From assembly GCF_051020975.1 (NCBI RefSeq), contig NW_027478161.1, positions 24,402,001 through 24,466,000 of the forward strand: 64,000 bases of DNA, given 5' to 3'. The DNA is from Osmia lignaria lignaria (Eukaryota > Arthropoda > Insecta > Hymenoptera > Megachilidae). The position numbers and the translations under genes are program-made. Positions 10,437 to 22,994 of the stretch are shown piece by piece (the stretch's first letter is position 1; each line of letters opens with the position of its first letter). The notes below the pieces were generated by a model that saw only the letters and a program-made list of their open reading frames with translations, was not told the origin of the DNA and made no database searches.

Positions 10437-12368
10437 TTGCAGATTTATCTCAAGGGAAGGGGCCTGACCGACATATTTCGAGATATTTCTTCTTCTTCTT
10501 GTTCTTCTTCTGCACAGCTAAGCTGGAAGTGGCATTTGCGGCTCGCACTAGTGCAGAGGTATCTCAAAGAAAGGGGCCACGGTGTTTCTGTATCTCTATT
10601 ATGTTGGTGCGGCTTCGGAACTTTTAAATATCTCGATATATCTCGAAAACTACGCTTCTGACCAAAAAATATCATAGAACCTAAATTGTAGGAAACATAA
10701 TTCTCTACAAAAAAGGTCTCTTAACATTTTGCCATAGCTCGCTTCGTTTCCGAGATATTTGCAGATTTATCTCAAGGGAAGGGGCCTGACGGACATATTT
10801 CGAGATATTTCTTCTTCTTGTTGTTCTTCTTCTGCACAGCTAAGCTGGAAGTGGCATTTACAGCTCGCAATAGTGCAGAGTTATCTCAAAGAAAGGGGCC
10901 ACGGTGTTTCTGTATCTCTATTATGTTGGTGCTGCTTCGGAACTTTTAAATATCTTGATATATCTCGAGAACTACGCATCTGATCAAAAAATATCATAGA
11001 ACATGAAAAGTAGGAAACTTAATTCTCTACAAAAAAGGTCTCTTAACATTTTGCCATAGCTCTCTTCGTTTCCGAGATATTTGCAGATTTATCTCAAGGG
11101 AAGGGGCCTGACGGACATATTTCGAGATATTTCTTCTTCTTGTTGTTCTTCTTCTGCACAGCTAAGCTGGAAGTGGCATTTGCAGCTCGCAATAGTGCAG
11201 AGTTATCTCAAAGAAAGGGGCCACGGTGTTTCTGTATCTCTATTATGTTGGTGCGGCTTCGGAACTTTTAAATATCTTGATATATCTCGAGAACTACGCA
11301 TCTGATCAAAAAATATCATAGAACATAAAAAGTAGGAAACTTAATTCTCTACAAAAAAGGTCTCTTAACATTTTGCCATAGCTCGCTTCGTTTCCGAGAT
11401 ATTTGCAGATTTATCTCAAGGGAAGGGTCCTGATGGACATATTTCGAGATATTTCTTCTTCTTGTTGTTCTTCTTCTGCACAGCTAAACTGGAAGTGGCA
11501 TTTCCAGCTCGCAATCGTGCAGAGTTATCTCAAAGAAAGGGGCCACGGTGTTTCTGTATCTCTATTATGTTGGTGCGGCTTCGGAACTTTTAAATATCTT
11601 GATATATCTCGAGAACTACGCCTCTGATCGAAAAATATCATAGAACATAAAAAGTAGGAAACTTAATTCTCTACAAAAAAGGTCTCTTAACACTTTGCCA
11701 TAGCTCGCTTCGTTTCCGAGATATTTGCAGATTTATCTCAAGGGAAGGGGCCTGACGGACATATTTCGAGATATTTCTTCTTCTTGTTGTTCTTCTTCTG
11801 CACAGCTAAGCTGGAAGTGGCATTTGCGGCTCGCACTAGTGCAGACTTATCTCAAAGAAAGGAGCCACGGTGTTTCTGTATCTCTATTATATTGGTGCGG
11901 CTTCGGAACTTTTAAATATCTCGATATATCTCGAAAACTACGCTTGTGATCAAAAAATATCATAGAACATAAATTGTAGGAAACATAATTCACTACAAAA
12001 AACGTCTCTTAACATTTTGCCATAGCTCGCTTCGTTTCCGAGATATTTGCAGATTCAGCTCAAAGGAACGGGCCTGACGGACATATTTCGAGATACTTCT
12101 TCTTCTTGTTGTTCTTCCTCTGCACAGCTAAGCTGTAAGTGGCATTTGCAGCTCGCAATAGTGCAGAGTTATCTCAAAGAAAGGGGCCACGGTGTTTCTG
12201 TATCTCTATTATGTTGGTGCGGCTTCGGAACTTTTAAATATCTTGATATATCTCGAGAACTACGCATCTGATCAAAAAATATCATAGAACATAAAAAGTA
12301 GGAAACTTAATTCTCTACAAAAAAGGTCTCTTAACATTTTGCCATAGCTCGCTTCGTTCCCGAGATAT
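10437..12368 (+). repeat. Six units of mixed type
   Basis: Units start at 10437, 10759, 11081, 11403, 11725 and 12047. Unit 10437 has an extra TTC in place of TTG, GTGCAGAGGTATC and CTGACCAAAAAA. Unit 10759 has GGTGCTGC. Unit 11403 combines GGGTCCTGATGG with TTTCCAG and the CGCCTCTGATCG end. Unit 11725 shares GCAGACTTATC with 8546 and 8868. Unit 12047 has AGCTGTAAG. The units around 12047 alternate the CTCGAAAAC and CTCGAGAAC ends. Confidence 0.85.
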
Positions 12369-13656
12369 TTGCAGATTTATCTCAAGGGAAGGGGCCTGAC
12401 GGACATATTTCGAGATATTTCTTCTTCTTGTTGTTCTTCTTCTGCACAGCTAAGCTGGAAGTGGCATTTGCGGCTCGCACTAGTGCAGAGTTATCTCAAA
12501 GAAAGGGGCCACGGTGTTTCTGTATCTCTATTATGTTGGTGCGGCTTCGGAACTTTTAAATATTTCGATATATCTCGAAAACTACGCTTCTGATCAAAAA
12601 ATATCATAGAACGTAAATTGTAGGAAACATTATTCTCTACAAAAAAGGTCTCTTAACATTTTGCCATAGCTCGCTTCGTTTCCGAGATATTTGCAGATTT
12701 ATCTCAAGGGAAGGGTCCTGATGGACATATTTCGAGATATTTCTTCTTCTTGTTGTTCTTCTTCTGCACAGCTAAGCTGGAAGTGGCATTTGCAGCGCGC
12801 AATAGTGCAGAGTTATCTCAAAGAAAGGGGCCACGGTGTTTCTGTATGTCTATTATGTTGGTGCGGCTTCGGAACTTTTAAATATCTTGATATATCTCGA
12901 GAACTACGCATCTGATCAAAAAATATCATAGAAGATAAAAAGTAGGAAACTTAATTCTCTACAAAAAAGGTCTCTTAACATTTCGCCATAGCTCGCTTCG
13001 TTTCCGAGATATTTGCAGATTTATCTCAAGGGAAGGGGCCTGTCGGACATATTTCGAGATATTTCTTCTTCTTGTTGTTCTTCTTCTGCACAGCTAAGCT
13101 GGAAGTGGCATTTGCGGCTCGCACTAGTGCAGAGTTATCTCAAAGAAAGGGGCCACGGTGTTTCTGTATCTCTATTATGTTGGTGCGGCTTCGGAACTTT
13201 TAAATATCTTGATATATCTCGAGAACTACGCCTCTGATCAAAAAATATCATAGAACATAAAAAGTAGGAAACTTAATTCTCTACAAAAAAGGTCTCTTAA
13301 CATTTTGCCATAGCTCGCTTCGTTTCCGAGATATTTGCAGATTTATCTCAAGGGAAGGGTCCTGATGGACATATTTCGAGATATTTCTTCTTCTTGTTGT
13401 TCTTCTTCTGCACAGCTAAGCTGGAAGTGGCATTTGCGGCTCGCACTAGTGCAGAGTTATCTCAAAGAAAGGAGCCACGGTGTTTCTGTATCTCTATTAT
13501 GTTGGTGCGGCTTCGGAACTTTTAAATATCTCGATATATCTCGAAAACTACGCTTCTGATCAAAAAATATCATAGAACATAAATTGTAGGAAACATAATT
13601 CACTACAAAAAACGTCTCTTAACATTTTGCCATAGCTCGCTTCGTTTCCGAGATAT
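12369..13656 (+). repeat. Four-unit block, copy 2 (partner at 3716)
   Basis: This block repeats the marker series of 3716-5003: AATATTTCGATAT, AACGTAAATTG, GCAGCGCGC, TGTATGTCTATT, AAGATAAAAAG, CATTTCGCC, CCTGTCGG, GGGTCCTGATGG and AAAGGAGCC, in the same order and spacing. The preceding TTCCCGAG is shared too. The match ends in the last unit, which takes the CTCGAAAAC end here. Confidence 0.85.
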
Positions 13657-14944
13657 TTGCAGATTCAGCTCAAAGGAACGGGCCTGACGGACATATTTCG
13701 AGATACTTCTTCTTCTTGTTGTTCTTCCTCTGCACAGCTAAGCTGGAAGTGGCATTTGCAGCTCGCAATAGTGCAGAGTTATCTCAAAGAAAGGGGCCAC
13801 GGTGTTTCTGTATCTCTATTATGTTGGTGCGGCTTCGGAACTTTTAAATATCTTGATATATCTCGAGAACTACGCATCTGATCAAAAAATATCATAGAAC
13901 ATAAAAAGTAGGAAACTTAATTCTCTACAAAAAAGGTCTCTTAACATTTTGCCATAGCTCGCTTCGTTCCCGAGATATTTGCAGATTTATCTCAAGGGAA
14001 GGGGCCTGACGGACATATTTCGAGATATTTCTTCTTCTTGTTGTTCTTCTTCTGCACAGCTAAGCTGGAAGTGGCATTTGCGGCTCGCACTAGTGCAGAG
14101 TTATCTCAAAGAAAGGAGCCACGGTGTTTCTGTATCTCTATTATCTTGGTGCGGCTTCGGAACTTTTAAATATCTCGATATATCTCGAAAACTACGCTTC
14201 TGATCGAAAAATATCATAGAACATAAATTGTAGGAAACATAATTCTCTACAAAAAACGTCTCTTAACATTTTGCCATAGCTCGCTTCGTTTCCGAGATAT
14301 TTGCAGATTCAGCTCAAAGGAACTGGCCTGACGGACATATTTCGAGATATTTCTTCTTCTTGTTGTTCTTCCTCTGCACAGCTAAGCTGGAAGTGGCATT
14401 TGCAGCTCGCAATAGTGCAGAGTTATCTCAAAGAAAGGGGCCACGGTGTTTCTGTATCTCTATTATGTTGGTGCGGCTTCGGAACATTTAAATATCTTGA
14501 TATATCTCGAGAACTACGCATCTGATCAAAAAATATCATAGAGCCTAAAAAGTAGGAAACTTAATTCTCTACAAAAAAGGTCTCTTAACATTTTGCCATA
14601 GCTCGCTTCCTTTCCGAGATATTTGCAGATTTATCTCAAGGGAAGGGGCCTGTCGGACATATTTCGAGATATTTCTTCTTCTTGTTGTTCTTCTTCTGCA
14701 CAGCTAAGCTGGAAGTGGCATTTGCGGCTCGCACTAGTGCAGAGTTATCTCAAAGAAAGGAGCCACGGTGTTTCTGTATCTCTATTATGTTGGTGCGGCT
14801 TCGGAACTTTTAAATATCTTGATATATCTCGAGAACTACGCATCTGATCAAAAAATATCATACTACATAAAAAGTAGGAAACTTAATTCTCTACAAGAAA
14901 GGTCTCTAAACATTTTGCCATAGCTCGCTTCGTTTCCGAGATAT
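13657..14944 (+). repeat. Four alternating units
   Basis: Units 13657 and 14301 have the CAGATTCAGCTCAAAGG start and CTCGAGAAC end. Unit 13979 has GCACTAGTGC, AAAGGAGCC, TATTATCTTGG and the CTCGAAAAC end. Unit 14623 has CCTGTCGG and AAAGGAGCC and ends with ATCATACTACATAAAAAG, then ACAAGAAAGGTCTCTAAAC. That rare end marker recurs at about 17116 and 18726 and bounds the next blocks. Confidence 0.85.
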
Positions 14945-17198
14945 TTGCAGATTTATCTCAAGGGAAGGGGCCTGACGGACATATTTCGAGATATTTCTTC
15001 TTCTTGTTGTTCTTCTTCTGCACAGCTAAGCTGGAAGTGGCATTTGCGGCTCGCACTAGTGCAGAGTTATCTCAAAGAAAGGGGCCACGGTGTTTCTGTA
15101 TCTCTATTATGTTGGTGCGGCATCGGAACTTTTAAATATCTCGATATATCTCGAAAACTACGCTTCTGGTCAAAAAATATCATAGAACCTATATTGTAGG
15201 AAACATAATTCTCTACAAAAAAGGTCTCTTAACATTTTGCCATAGCTCGCTTCGTTTCCGAGATATTTGCAGATATATCTCAAGGGAAGGGGCCTGACGG
15301 ACATATTTCGAGATATTTCTTCTTCTTGTTGTTCTTCTTCTGCACAGCTAAGCTGGAAGTGGCATTTGCAGCTCGCAATAGTGCAGAGTTATCTCAAAGA
15401 AAGGGGCCACGGTGTTTCTGTATCTCTATTATGTTGGTGCGGCTTCGGAACTTTTAAATATCTTGATATATCTCGAGAACTACGCATCTGATTAAAAAAT
15501 ATCATAGAACATAAAAAGTAGGAAACTTAATTCTCTACAAAAACGGTCTCTTAACATTTTGCCATAGCTCGCTTCGTTTCCGAGATATTTGCAGATTTAT
15601 CTCAAGGGAAGGGGCCTGACGGACATATTTCGAGATATTTCTTCTTCTTGTTGTTCTTCTTCTGCACAGCTGAGCTGGAAGTGGCATTTGCAGGTCGCAA
15701 TAGTGCAGAGTTATCTCAAAGAAAGGGGCCACGGTGTTTCTGTATCTCTATTATGTTGGTGCGGCTTCGGAACTTTTAAATATCTCGATATATCTCGAAA
15801 ACTACGCTTCTGATCAAAAAATATCATAGAACGGAAATTGTAGCAAACATTATTCTCTACAGAAAAGGTCTCTTAACATTTTGCCATAGCTCGCTTCGTT
15901 TCCGAGATATTTGCAGATTTATCTCAAGGGAAGGGTCCTGATGGACATATTTCGAGATATTTCTTCTTCTTGTTGTTCTTCTTCTGCACAGCTAAACTGG
16001 AAGTGGCATTTCCAGCTCGCAATCGTGCAGAGTTATCTCAAAGAAAGGGGCCACGGTGTTTCTGTATCTCTATTATGTTGGTGCGGCTTCGGAACTTTTA
16101 AATATCTTGATATATCTCGAGAACTACGCATCTGATCAAAAAATATCGTAGAAGATAAAAAGTAGGAAACTTAATTCTCTACAAAAAAGGTCTCTTAACA
16201 TTTCGCCATAGCTCGCTTCGTTTCCGAGATATTTGCAGATTTATCTCAAGGGAAGGGGCCTGTCGGACATATTTCGAGATATTTCTTCTTCTTGTTGTTC
16301 TTCTTCTGCACAGCTAAGCTGGAAGTGGCATTTGCGGCTCGCACTAGTGCAGAGTTATCTCAAAGAAAGGAGCCACGGTGTTTCTGTATCTCTATTATGT
16401 TGGTGCGGCTTCGGAACTTTTAAATATCTCGATATATCTCGAAAACTACGCTTCTGATCAAAAAATATCATAGAACATAAATTGTAGGAAACATAATTCA
16501 CTACAAAAAACGTCTCTAAACATTTTGCCATAGCTCGCTTCGTTTCCGAGATATTTGCAGATTCAGCTCAAAGGAACGGGCCTGACGGACATATTTCGAG
16601 ATACTTCTTCTTCTTGTTGTTCTTCCTCTGCACAGCTAAGCTGGAAGTGGCATTTGCAGCTCGCAATAGTGCAGAGTTATCTCAAAGAAAGGGGCCACGG
16701 TGTTTCTGTATCTCTATTATGTTGGTGCGGCTTCGGAACTTTTAAATATCTCGATATATCTCGAAAACTACGCTTCTGATCAAAAAATGTCATAGAACGT
16801 AAATTGTAGGAAACATTATTCTCTACAAAAAAGGTCTCTTAACATTTTGCCATAGCTCGCTTCGTTTCCGAGATATTTGCAGATTTATCTCAAGGGAAGG
16901 GTCCTGATGGACATATTTCGAGATATTTCTTCTTCTTGTTGTTCTTCTTCTGCACAGCTAAACTGGAAGTGGCATTTCCAGCTCGCAATCGTGCAGAGTT
17001 ATCTCAAAGAAAGGGGCCACGGTGTTTCTGTATCTCTATTATGTTGGTGCGGCTTCGGAACTTTTAAATATCTTGATATATCTCGAGAACTACGCATCTG
17101 ATCAAAAAATATCATACTACATAAAAAGTAGGAAACTTAATTCTCTACAAGAAAGGTCTCTAAACATTTTGCCATAGCTCGCTTCGTTTCCGAGATAT
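14945..17198 (+). repeat. Seven-unit block, copy 1 (2,254 bp)
   Basis: Units 14945, 15267, 15589, 15911, 16233, 16555 and 16877. Unit 14945 has GCGGCATCGGAAC and CTTCTGGTCAAAA (usual TGA lost) and ACCTATATTG, all shared with 17199, exactly 7 x 322 bp away. Units 15267 and 17521, and 15589 and 17843, correspond likewise. The end marker CATACTACATAAAAAG precedes 14945 and ends 16877. Unit 16555's ATGTCATAGAACGT corresponds to 18809, again 2,254 bp away. Unit 16233 has CCTGTCGG and AAAGGAGCC. Confidence 0.82.
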
Positions 17199-19452
17199 TT
17201 GCAGATTTATCTCAAGGGAAGGGGCCTGACGGACATATTTCGAGATATTTCTTCTTCTTGTTGTTCTTCTTCTGCACAGCTAAGCTGGAAGTGGCATTTG
17301 CGGCTCGCACTAGTGCAGAGTTATCTCAAAGAAAGGGGCCACGGTGTTTCTGTATCTCTATTATGTTGGTGCGGCATCGGAACTATTAAATATCTCGATA
17401 TATCTCGAAAACTACGCTTCTGGTCAAAAAATATCATAGAACCTATATTGTAGGAAACATAATTCTCTACAAAAAAGGTCTCTTAACATTTTGCCATAGC
17501 TCGCTTCGTTTCCGAGATATTTGCAGATATATCTCAAGGGAAGGGGCCTGACGGACATATTTCGAGATATTTCTTCTTCTTGTTGTTCTTCTTCTGCACA
17601 GCTAAGCTGGAAGTGGCATTTGCAGCTCGCAATAGTGCAGAGTTATCTCAAAGAAAGGGGCCACGGTGTTTCTGTATCTCTATTATGTTGGTGCGGCTTC
17701 GGAACTTTTAAATATCTTGATATATCTCGAGAACTACGCATCTGATCAAAAAATATCATAGAACATAAAAAGTAGGAAACTTAATTCTCTACAAAAACGG
17801 TCTCTTAACATTTTGCCATAGCTCGCTTCGTGTCCGAGATATTTGCAGATTTATCTCAAGGGAAGGGGCCTGACGGACATATTTCGAGATATTTCTTCTT
17901 CTTGTTGTTCTTCTTCTGCACAGCTGAGCTGGAAGTGGCATTTGCAGGTCGCAATAGTGCAGAGTTATCTCAAAGAAAGGGGCCACGGTGTTTCTGTATC
18001 TCTATTATGTTGGTGCGGCTTCAGAACTTTTAAATATCTCGATATATCTCGAAAACTACGCTTCTGATCAAAAAATATCATAGAACGTAAATTGTAGCAA
18101 ACATTATTCTCTACAAAAAAGGTCTCTTAACATTTTGCCATAGCTCGCTTCGTTTCCGAGATATTTGCAGATTTATCTCAAGGGAAGGGTCCTGATGGAC
18201 ATATTTCGAGATATTTCTTCTTCTTGTTGTTCTTCTTCTGCACAGCTAAGCTGGAAGTGGCATTTGCGGCTCGCACTAGTGCAGAGTTATCTCAAAGAAA
18301 GGAGCCACGGTGTTTCTGTATCTCTATTATGTTGGTGCGGCTTCGGAACTTTTAAATATCTCGATATATCTCGAAAACTACGCTTCTGATCAAAAAATAT
18401 CATAGAACATAAATTGTAGGAAACATTATTCTCTACAAAAAAGGTCTCTTAACATTTTGCCATAGCTCGCTTCGTTTCCGAGATATTTGCAGATTTATCT
18501 CAAGGGAAGGGTCCTGATGGACATATTTCGAGATATTTCTTCTTCTTGTTGTTCTTCTTCTGCACAGCTAAACTGGAAGTGGCATTTCCAGCTCGCAATC
18601 GTGCAGAGTTATCTCAAAGAAAGGGGCCACGGTGTTTCTGTATCTCTATTATGTTGGTGCGGCTTCGGAACTTTTAAATATCTTGATATATCTCGAGAAC
18701 TACGCATCTGATCAAAAAATATCATACTACATAAAAAGTAGGAAACTTAATTCTCTACAAGAAAGGTCTCTAAACATTTTGCCATAGCTCGCTTCGTTTC
18801 CGAGATATTTGCAGATTTATCTCAAGGGAAGGGGCCTGACGGACATATTTCGAGATATTTCTTCTTCTTGTTGTTCTTCTTCTGCACAGCTGAGCTGGAA
18901 GTGGCATTTGCAGGTCGCAATAGTGCAGAGTTATCTCAAAGAAAGGGGCCACGGTGTTCCTGTATCTCTATTATGTTGGTGCGGCTTCGGAACTTTTAAA
19001 TATCTCGATATATCTCGAAAACTACGCTTCTGATCAAAAAATGTCATAGAACGTAAATTGTAGGAAACATTATTCTCTACAAAAAAGGTCTCTTAACATT
19101 TTGCCATAGCTCGCTTCGTTTCCGAGATATTTGCAGATTTATCTCAAGGGTAGGGTCCTGATGGACATATTTCGAGATATTTCTTCTTCTTGTTGTTCTT
19201 CTTCTGCACAGCTAAACTGGAAGTGGCATTTCCAGCTCGCAATCGTGCAGAGTTATCTCAAAGAAAGGGGCCACGGTGTTTCTGTATCTCTATTATGTTG
19301 GTGCGGCTTCGGAACTTTTAAATATCTTGATATATCTCGAGAACTACGCATCTGATCAAAAAATATCATAGAACATAAAAAGTGGGAAACTTAATTCTCT
19401 ACAAAAACGGTCTCTTAACATTTTGCCATAGCTCGCTTCGTTTCCGAGATAT
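17199..19452 (+). repeat. Seven-unit block, copy 2 (2,254 bp), rearranged
   Basis: Units 17199, 17521, 17843, 18165, 18487, 18809 and 19131. The first three match copy 1, with private changes such as GGAACTATTAAA (17199), CGTGTCCGAG and CTTCAGAAC (17843). The last four alternate GGGTCCTGATGG units with CAGCTGAGCTGG units and differ in order from copy 1. The marker CATACTACATAAAAAG lies at the end of 18487, only five units after its previous occurrence, so part of the block was replaced or shortened internally. Unit 18809 has GGTGTTCCTG and 19131 has AAGGGTAGGG. Confidence 0.8.
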
Positions 19453-20418
19453 TTGCAGATTTATCTCAAGGGAAGGGGCCTGACGGACATATTTCGAGAT
19501 ATTTCTTCTTCTTGTTGTTCTTCTTCTGCACAGCTGAGCTGGAAGTGGCATTTGCAGGTCGCAATAGTGCAGAGTTATCTCAAAGAAAGGGGCCACGGTG
19601 TTTCTGTATCTCTATTATGTTGGTGCGGCTTCGGAACTTTTAAATATCTCGATATATCTCGAAAACTACGCTTCTGATCAAAAAATATCATAGAACGTAA
19701 ATTGTAGCAAATATTATTCTCTACAAAAAAGGTCTCTTAACATTTTGCCATAGCTCGCTTCGTTTCCGAGATATTTGCAGATTTATCTCAAGGGAAGGGT
19801 CCTGATGGACATATTTCGAGATATTTCTTCTTCTTGTTGTTCTTCTTCTGCACAGCTAAACTGGAAGTGGCATTTCCAGCTCGCAATCGTGCAGAGTTAT
19901 CTCAAAGAAAGGGGCCACGGTGTTTCTGTATCTCTATTATGTTGGTGCGGCTTCGGAACTTTTAAATATCTCGATATATCTCGAAAACTACGCTTCTGAT
20001 CAAAAAATATCATAGAACATAAATTGTAGGAAACTTAATTCTCTACAAAAAAGGTCTCTTAACATTTTGCCATAGCTCGCTTCGTTTCCGAGATATTTGC
20101 AGATTTATCTCAAGGGAAGGGGCCTGACGGACATATTTCGAGATATTTCTTCTTCTTGTTGTTCTTCTTCTGCACAGCTAAGCTAGAAGTGGCATTTGCA
20201 GCGCGCAATAGTGCAGAGTTATCTCAAAGAAAGGGGCGACGGTGTTTCTGTATCTCTATTATGTTGGTGCGGCTTCGGAACTTTTAAATATCTTGATATA
20301 TCTCGAGAACTACGCATCTGATCAAAAAATATCGTAGAAGATAAAAAGTAGGAAACATAATTCTCTACAAAAAAGGTCTCTTAACATTTTGCCATAGCTC
20401 GCTTCGTTTCCGAGATAT

Positions 20419-20740
20419 TTGCAGATTTATCTCAAGGGAAGGGGCCTGACGGACATATTTCGAGATATTTCTTCTTCTTGTTGTTCTTCCTCTGCACAGC
20501 TAAGCTGGAAGTGGCATTTGCAGCTCGCAATAGTGCAGAGTTATCTCAAAGAAAGGGGCCACGGTGTTTCTGTATCTCTATTATGTTGGTGCGGCTTCGG
20601 AACTTTTAAATATCTTGATATATCTCGAGAACTACGCATCTGATCAAAAAATATCATAGAAGATAAAAAGTAGGAAACTTAATTCTCTACAAAAAAGGTC
20701 TCTTAACATTTTGCCATAGCTCGCTTCGTTTCCGAGATAT
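20419..20740 (+). repeat. Chimeric unit: d-type start, e-type end
   Basis: The start reads TTTATCTCAAGGGAAGGGG and follows a c unit, as in d. The middle has TTCCTCTGC and TTTGCAGCTCGC and the end AAGATAAAAAG with AAACTTAATTC, as in e. Other copies have separate d and e units here (23958/24280, 26531/26853, 31358/31680). The join lies between about 20443 and 20489. Out-of-register crossing-over between d and e, losing one unit, is the simplest reading. Confidence 0.7.
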
Positions 20741-22970
20741 TTGCAGATTTATCTCAAGGAAAGGGGCCTGACGGACATATTTCGAGATATTTCTTCTTCT
20801 TGTTGTTCTTCTTCTGCACAGCTAAGCTGGAAGTGGCATTTGCGGCTCGCACTAGTGCAGAGTTATCTCAAAGAAAGGGGCCACGGTGTTTCTGTATCCC
20901 TATTATGTTGGTGCGGCTTCGGAACTTTTAAATATCTCGATATATCTCGAAAACTACGCTTCTGATCAAAAAATATCATACAACATAAATTGTAGGAAAC
21001 AGAATTCTCTACAAAAAAGGTCTCTTAACATTTTGCCATAGCTCGCTTCGTTCCCGAGATATTTGCAGATATATCTCAAGGGAAGGGGCCTGACGGACAT
21101 ATTTCGAGATATTTCTTCTTCTTGTTGTTCTTCTTCTGCACAGCTAAGCTGGAAGTGGCATTTACAGCTCGCAATAGTGCAGAGTTATCTCAAAGAAAGG
21201 GGCCACGGTGTTTCTGTATCTCTATTATGTTGGTGCGGCTTCGGAACTTTTAAATATCTTGATATATCTCGAGAACTACGCATCTGATCAAAAAATATCA
21301 TAGAACATAGAAAGTAGGAAACTTAATTCTCTACAAAAAAGGTCTCTTAACATTTTGCCATAGCTCGCTTCGTTTCCGAGATATTTGCAGATTTATCTCA
21401 AGGGAAGGGGCCTGACGGACATATTTCGAGATATTTCTTCTTCTTGTTGTTCTTCTTCTGCACAGCTAAGCTGGAAGTGGCATTTGCGGCTCGCACTAGT
21501 GCAGAGTTATCTCAAAGAAAGGGGCCACGGTGTTTCTGTATCCCTATTATGTTGGTGCGGCTTCGGAACTTTTAAATATCTCGATATATCTCGAAAACTA
21601 CCCTTCTGATCAAAAAATATCATAGAATATGAATTGTAGGAAACATAATTCTCTACAAAAAACGTCTCTTAACATTTTGCCATAGCTCGCTTCGTTTCCG
21701 AGATATTTGCAGATTCAGCTCAAAGGAACTGGCCTGACGGACATATTTCGAGATATTTCTTCTTCTTGTTGTTCTTCCTCTGCACAGCTAAGCTGGAAGT
21801 GGCATTTGCAGCTCGCAATAGTGCAGAGTTATCTCAAAGAAAGGGGCCACGGTGTTTCTGTATCTCTATTATGTTGGTGCGGCTTCGGAACTTTTAAATA
21901 TCTTGATATATCTCGAGAACTACGCATCTGATCAAAAAATATCATAGAACATAAAAAGTAGGAAACTTAATTCTCTACAAAAAACGTCTCTTAACATTTT
22001 GCCATAGCTCGCTTCGTTTCCGAGATATTTGCAGATTTATCTCAAGGGAAGGGGCCTGACGGACATATTTCGAGATATTTCTTCTTCTTGTTGTTCTTCT
22101 TCTGCACAGCTAAGCTGGAAGTGGCATTTGCGGCTCGCACTAGTGCAGAGTTATCTCAAAGAAAGGGGCCACGGTGTTTCTGTATCTCTATTATGTTGGT
22201 GCGGTTTCGGAACTTTTAAATATCTTGATATATCTCGAGAACTACGCATCTGATCAAAAAATATCATAGAACATAAAAAGTAGCAAACTTAATTCTCTGC
22301 AAATAAGGTCTCTTAACATTTTGCCATAGCTCGCTTCGTTTCCGAGATATTTGCAGATTTATCTCAAGGGAAGTGGCCTGACGGACATATTTCGAGATAT
22401 TTCTTCTTCTTGTTGTTCTTCTTCTGCACAGCTAAGCTGGAAGTGGCATTTGCGGCTCGCTCTAGTGCAGAGTTATCTCAAAGAAAGGGGCCACGGTGTT
22501 TCTGTATCTCTATTATGTTGGTGCGGCTTCGGAACTTTTAAATATCTTGATATATCTCGAGAAATACGCATCTGATCCAAAAATATCATAGAATATAAAT
22601 AGTAGGAAACTTAATTCTCTACAAAAAAGGTCTCTCAACATTTTGCCATAGCTCGCTTCGTTTCCGAGATATTTGCAGATTTATCTCAAGGGAACGGGCC
22701 TGACGGACATATTTCCAGATATTTCTTCTTCTTGTTGTTCTTCTTCTGCACAGCTAAGCTGGAAGTGGCATTTGCAGCTCGCAATAGTGCAGAGTTATCT
22801 CAAAGAAAGGGGCCACGGTGTTTCTGTATCTCTATTATGTTGGTGCGGCTTCGGAACTTTTAGATATCTTGATATATCTCGAGAACTACGCATCTGATCA
22901 AAAAATATCATAGAACATAAAAAGTAGGAAACTTAATTCTCTACAAAAAAGGTCTCTTAACATTTTGCCA

Positions 22971-22976
22971 GAGCTC
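22971..22976. other. HOR-specific GAGCTC site just before unit a
   Basis: Where other units have CCATAGCTCGC, the unit before each 319-bp a unit has CCAGAGCTCTCTTTG. This creates GAGCTC at 22971, 25544, 30049 and 34554. I noticed it nowhere else in the window. The spacings are 2,573, 4,505 and 4,505 bp, the lengths of HOR copies 2, 3 and 4, so it marks the copy boundary. Confidence 0.85.
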
Positions 22977-22994
22977 TCTTTGTTTCCGAGATAT

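Larger units (their letters stand above)
19453..22994 (+). repeat. Higher-order repeat, copy 1 (11 units)
   Basis: Order: a-like 19453, b 19775, c 20097, d/e chimera 20419, f 20741, i 21063, j 21385, e' 21707, k 22029, g 22351, h 22673. Markers: b, GGGTCCTGATGG + TTTCCAG + CTCGAAAAC; c, GCAGCGCGC + GGGGCGACGG; f, CTCAAGGAAAGG and AACATAAATTG with AAACAGAATTC; i, TTCCCGAG + ATATATCTC; j, CTACCCTTCTG; e', CAGATTCAGCTC; k, TAGCAAACTT and CTCTGCAAATAAGG; g, GGAAGTGGCC + GAGAAATACG; h, ATTTCCAGATATT and CTTTTAGATATC. Unit 19453 lacks the 3-bp deletion of later a units but shares their AACGTAAATTGTAGCAAA end. Unit 20097 has AGCTAGAAG, a stop in the recurrent frame. Unit m of copy 4 is absent between k and g. 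Confidence 0.82.
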
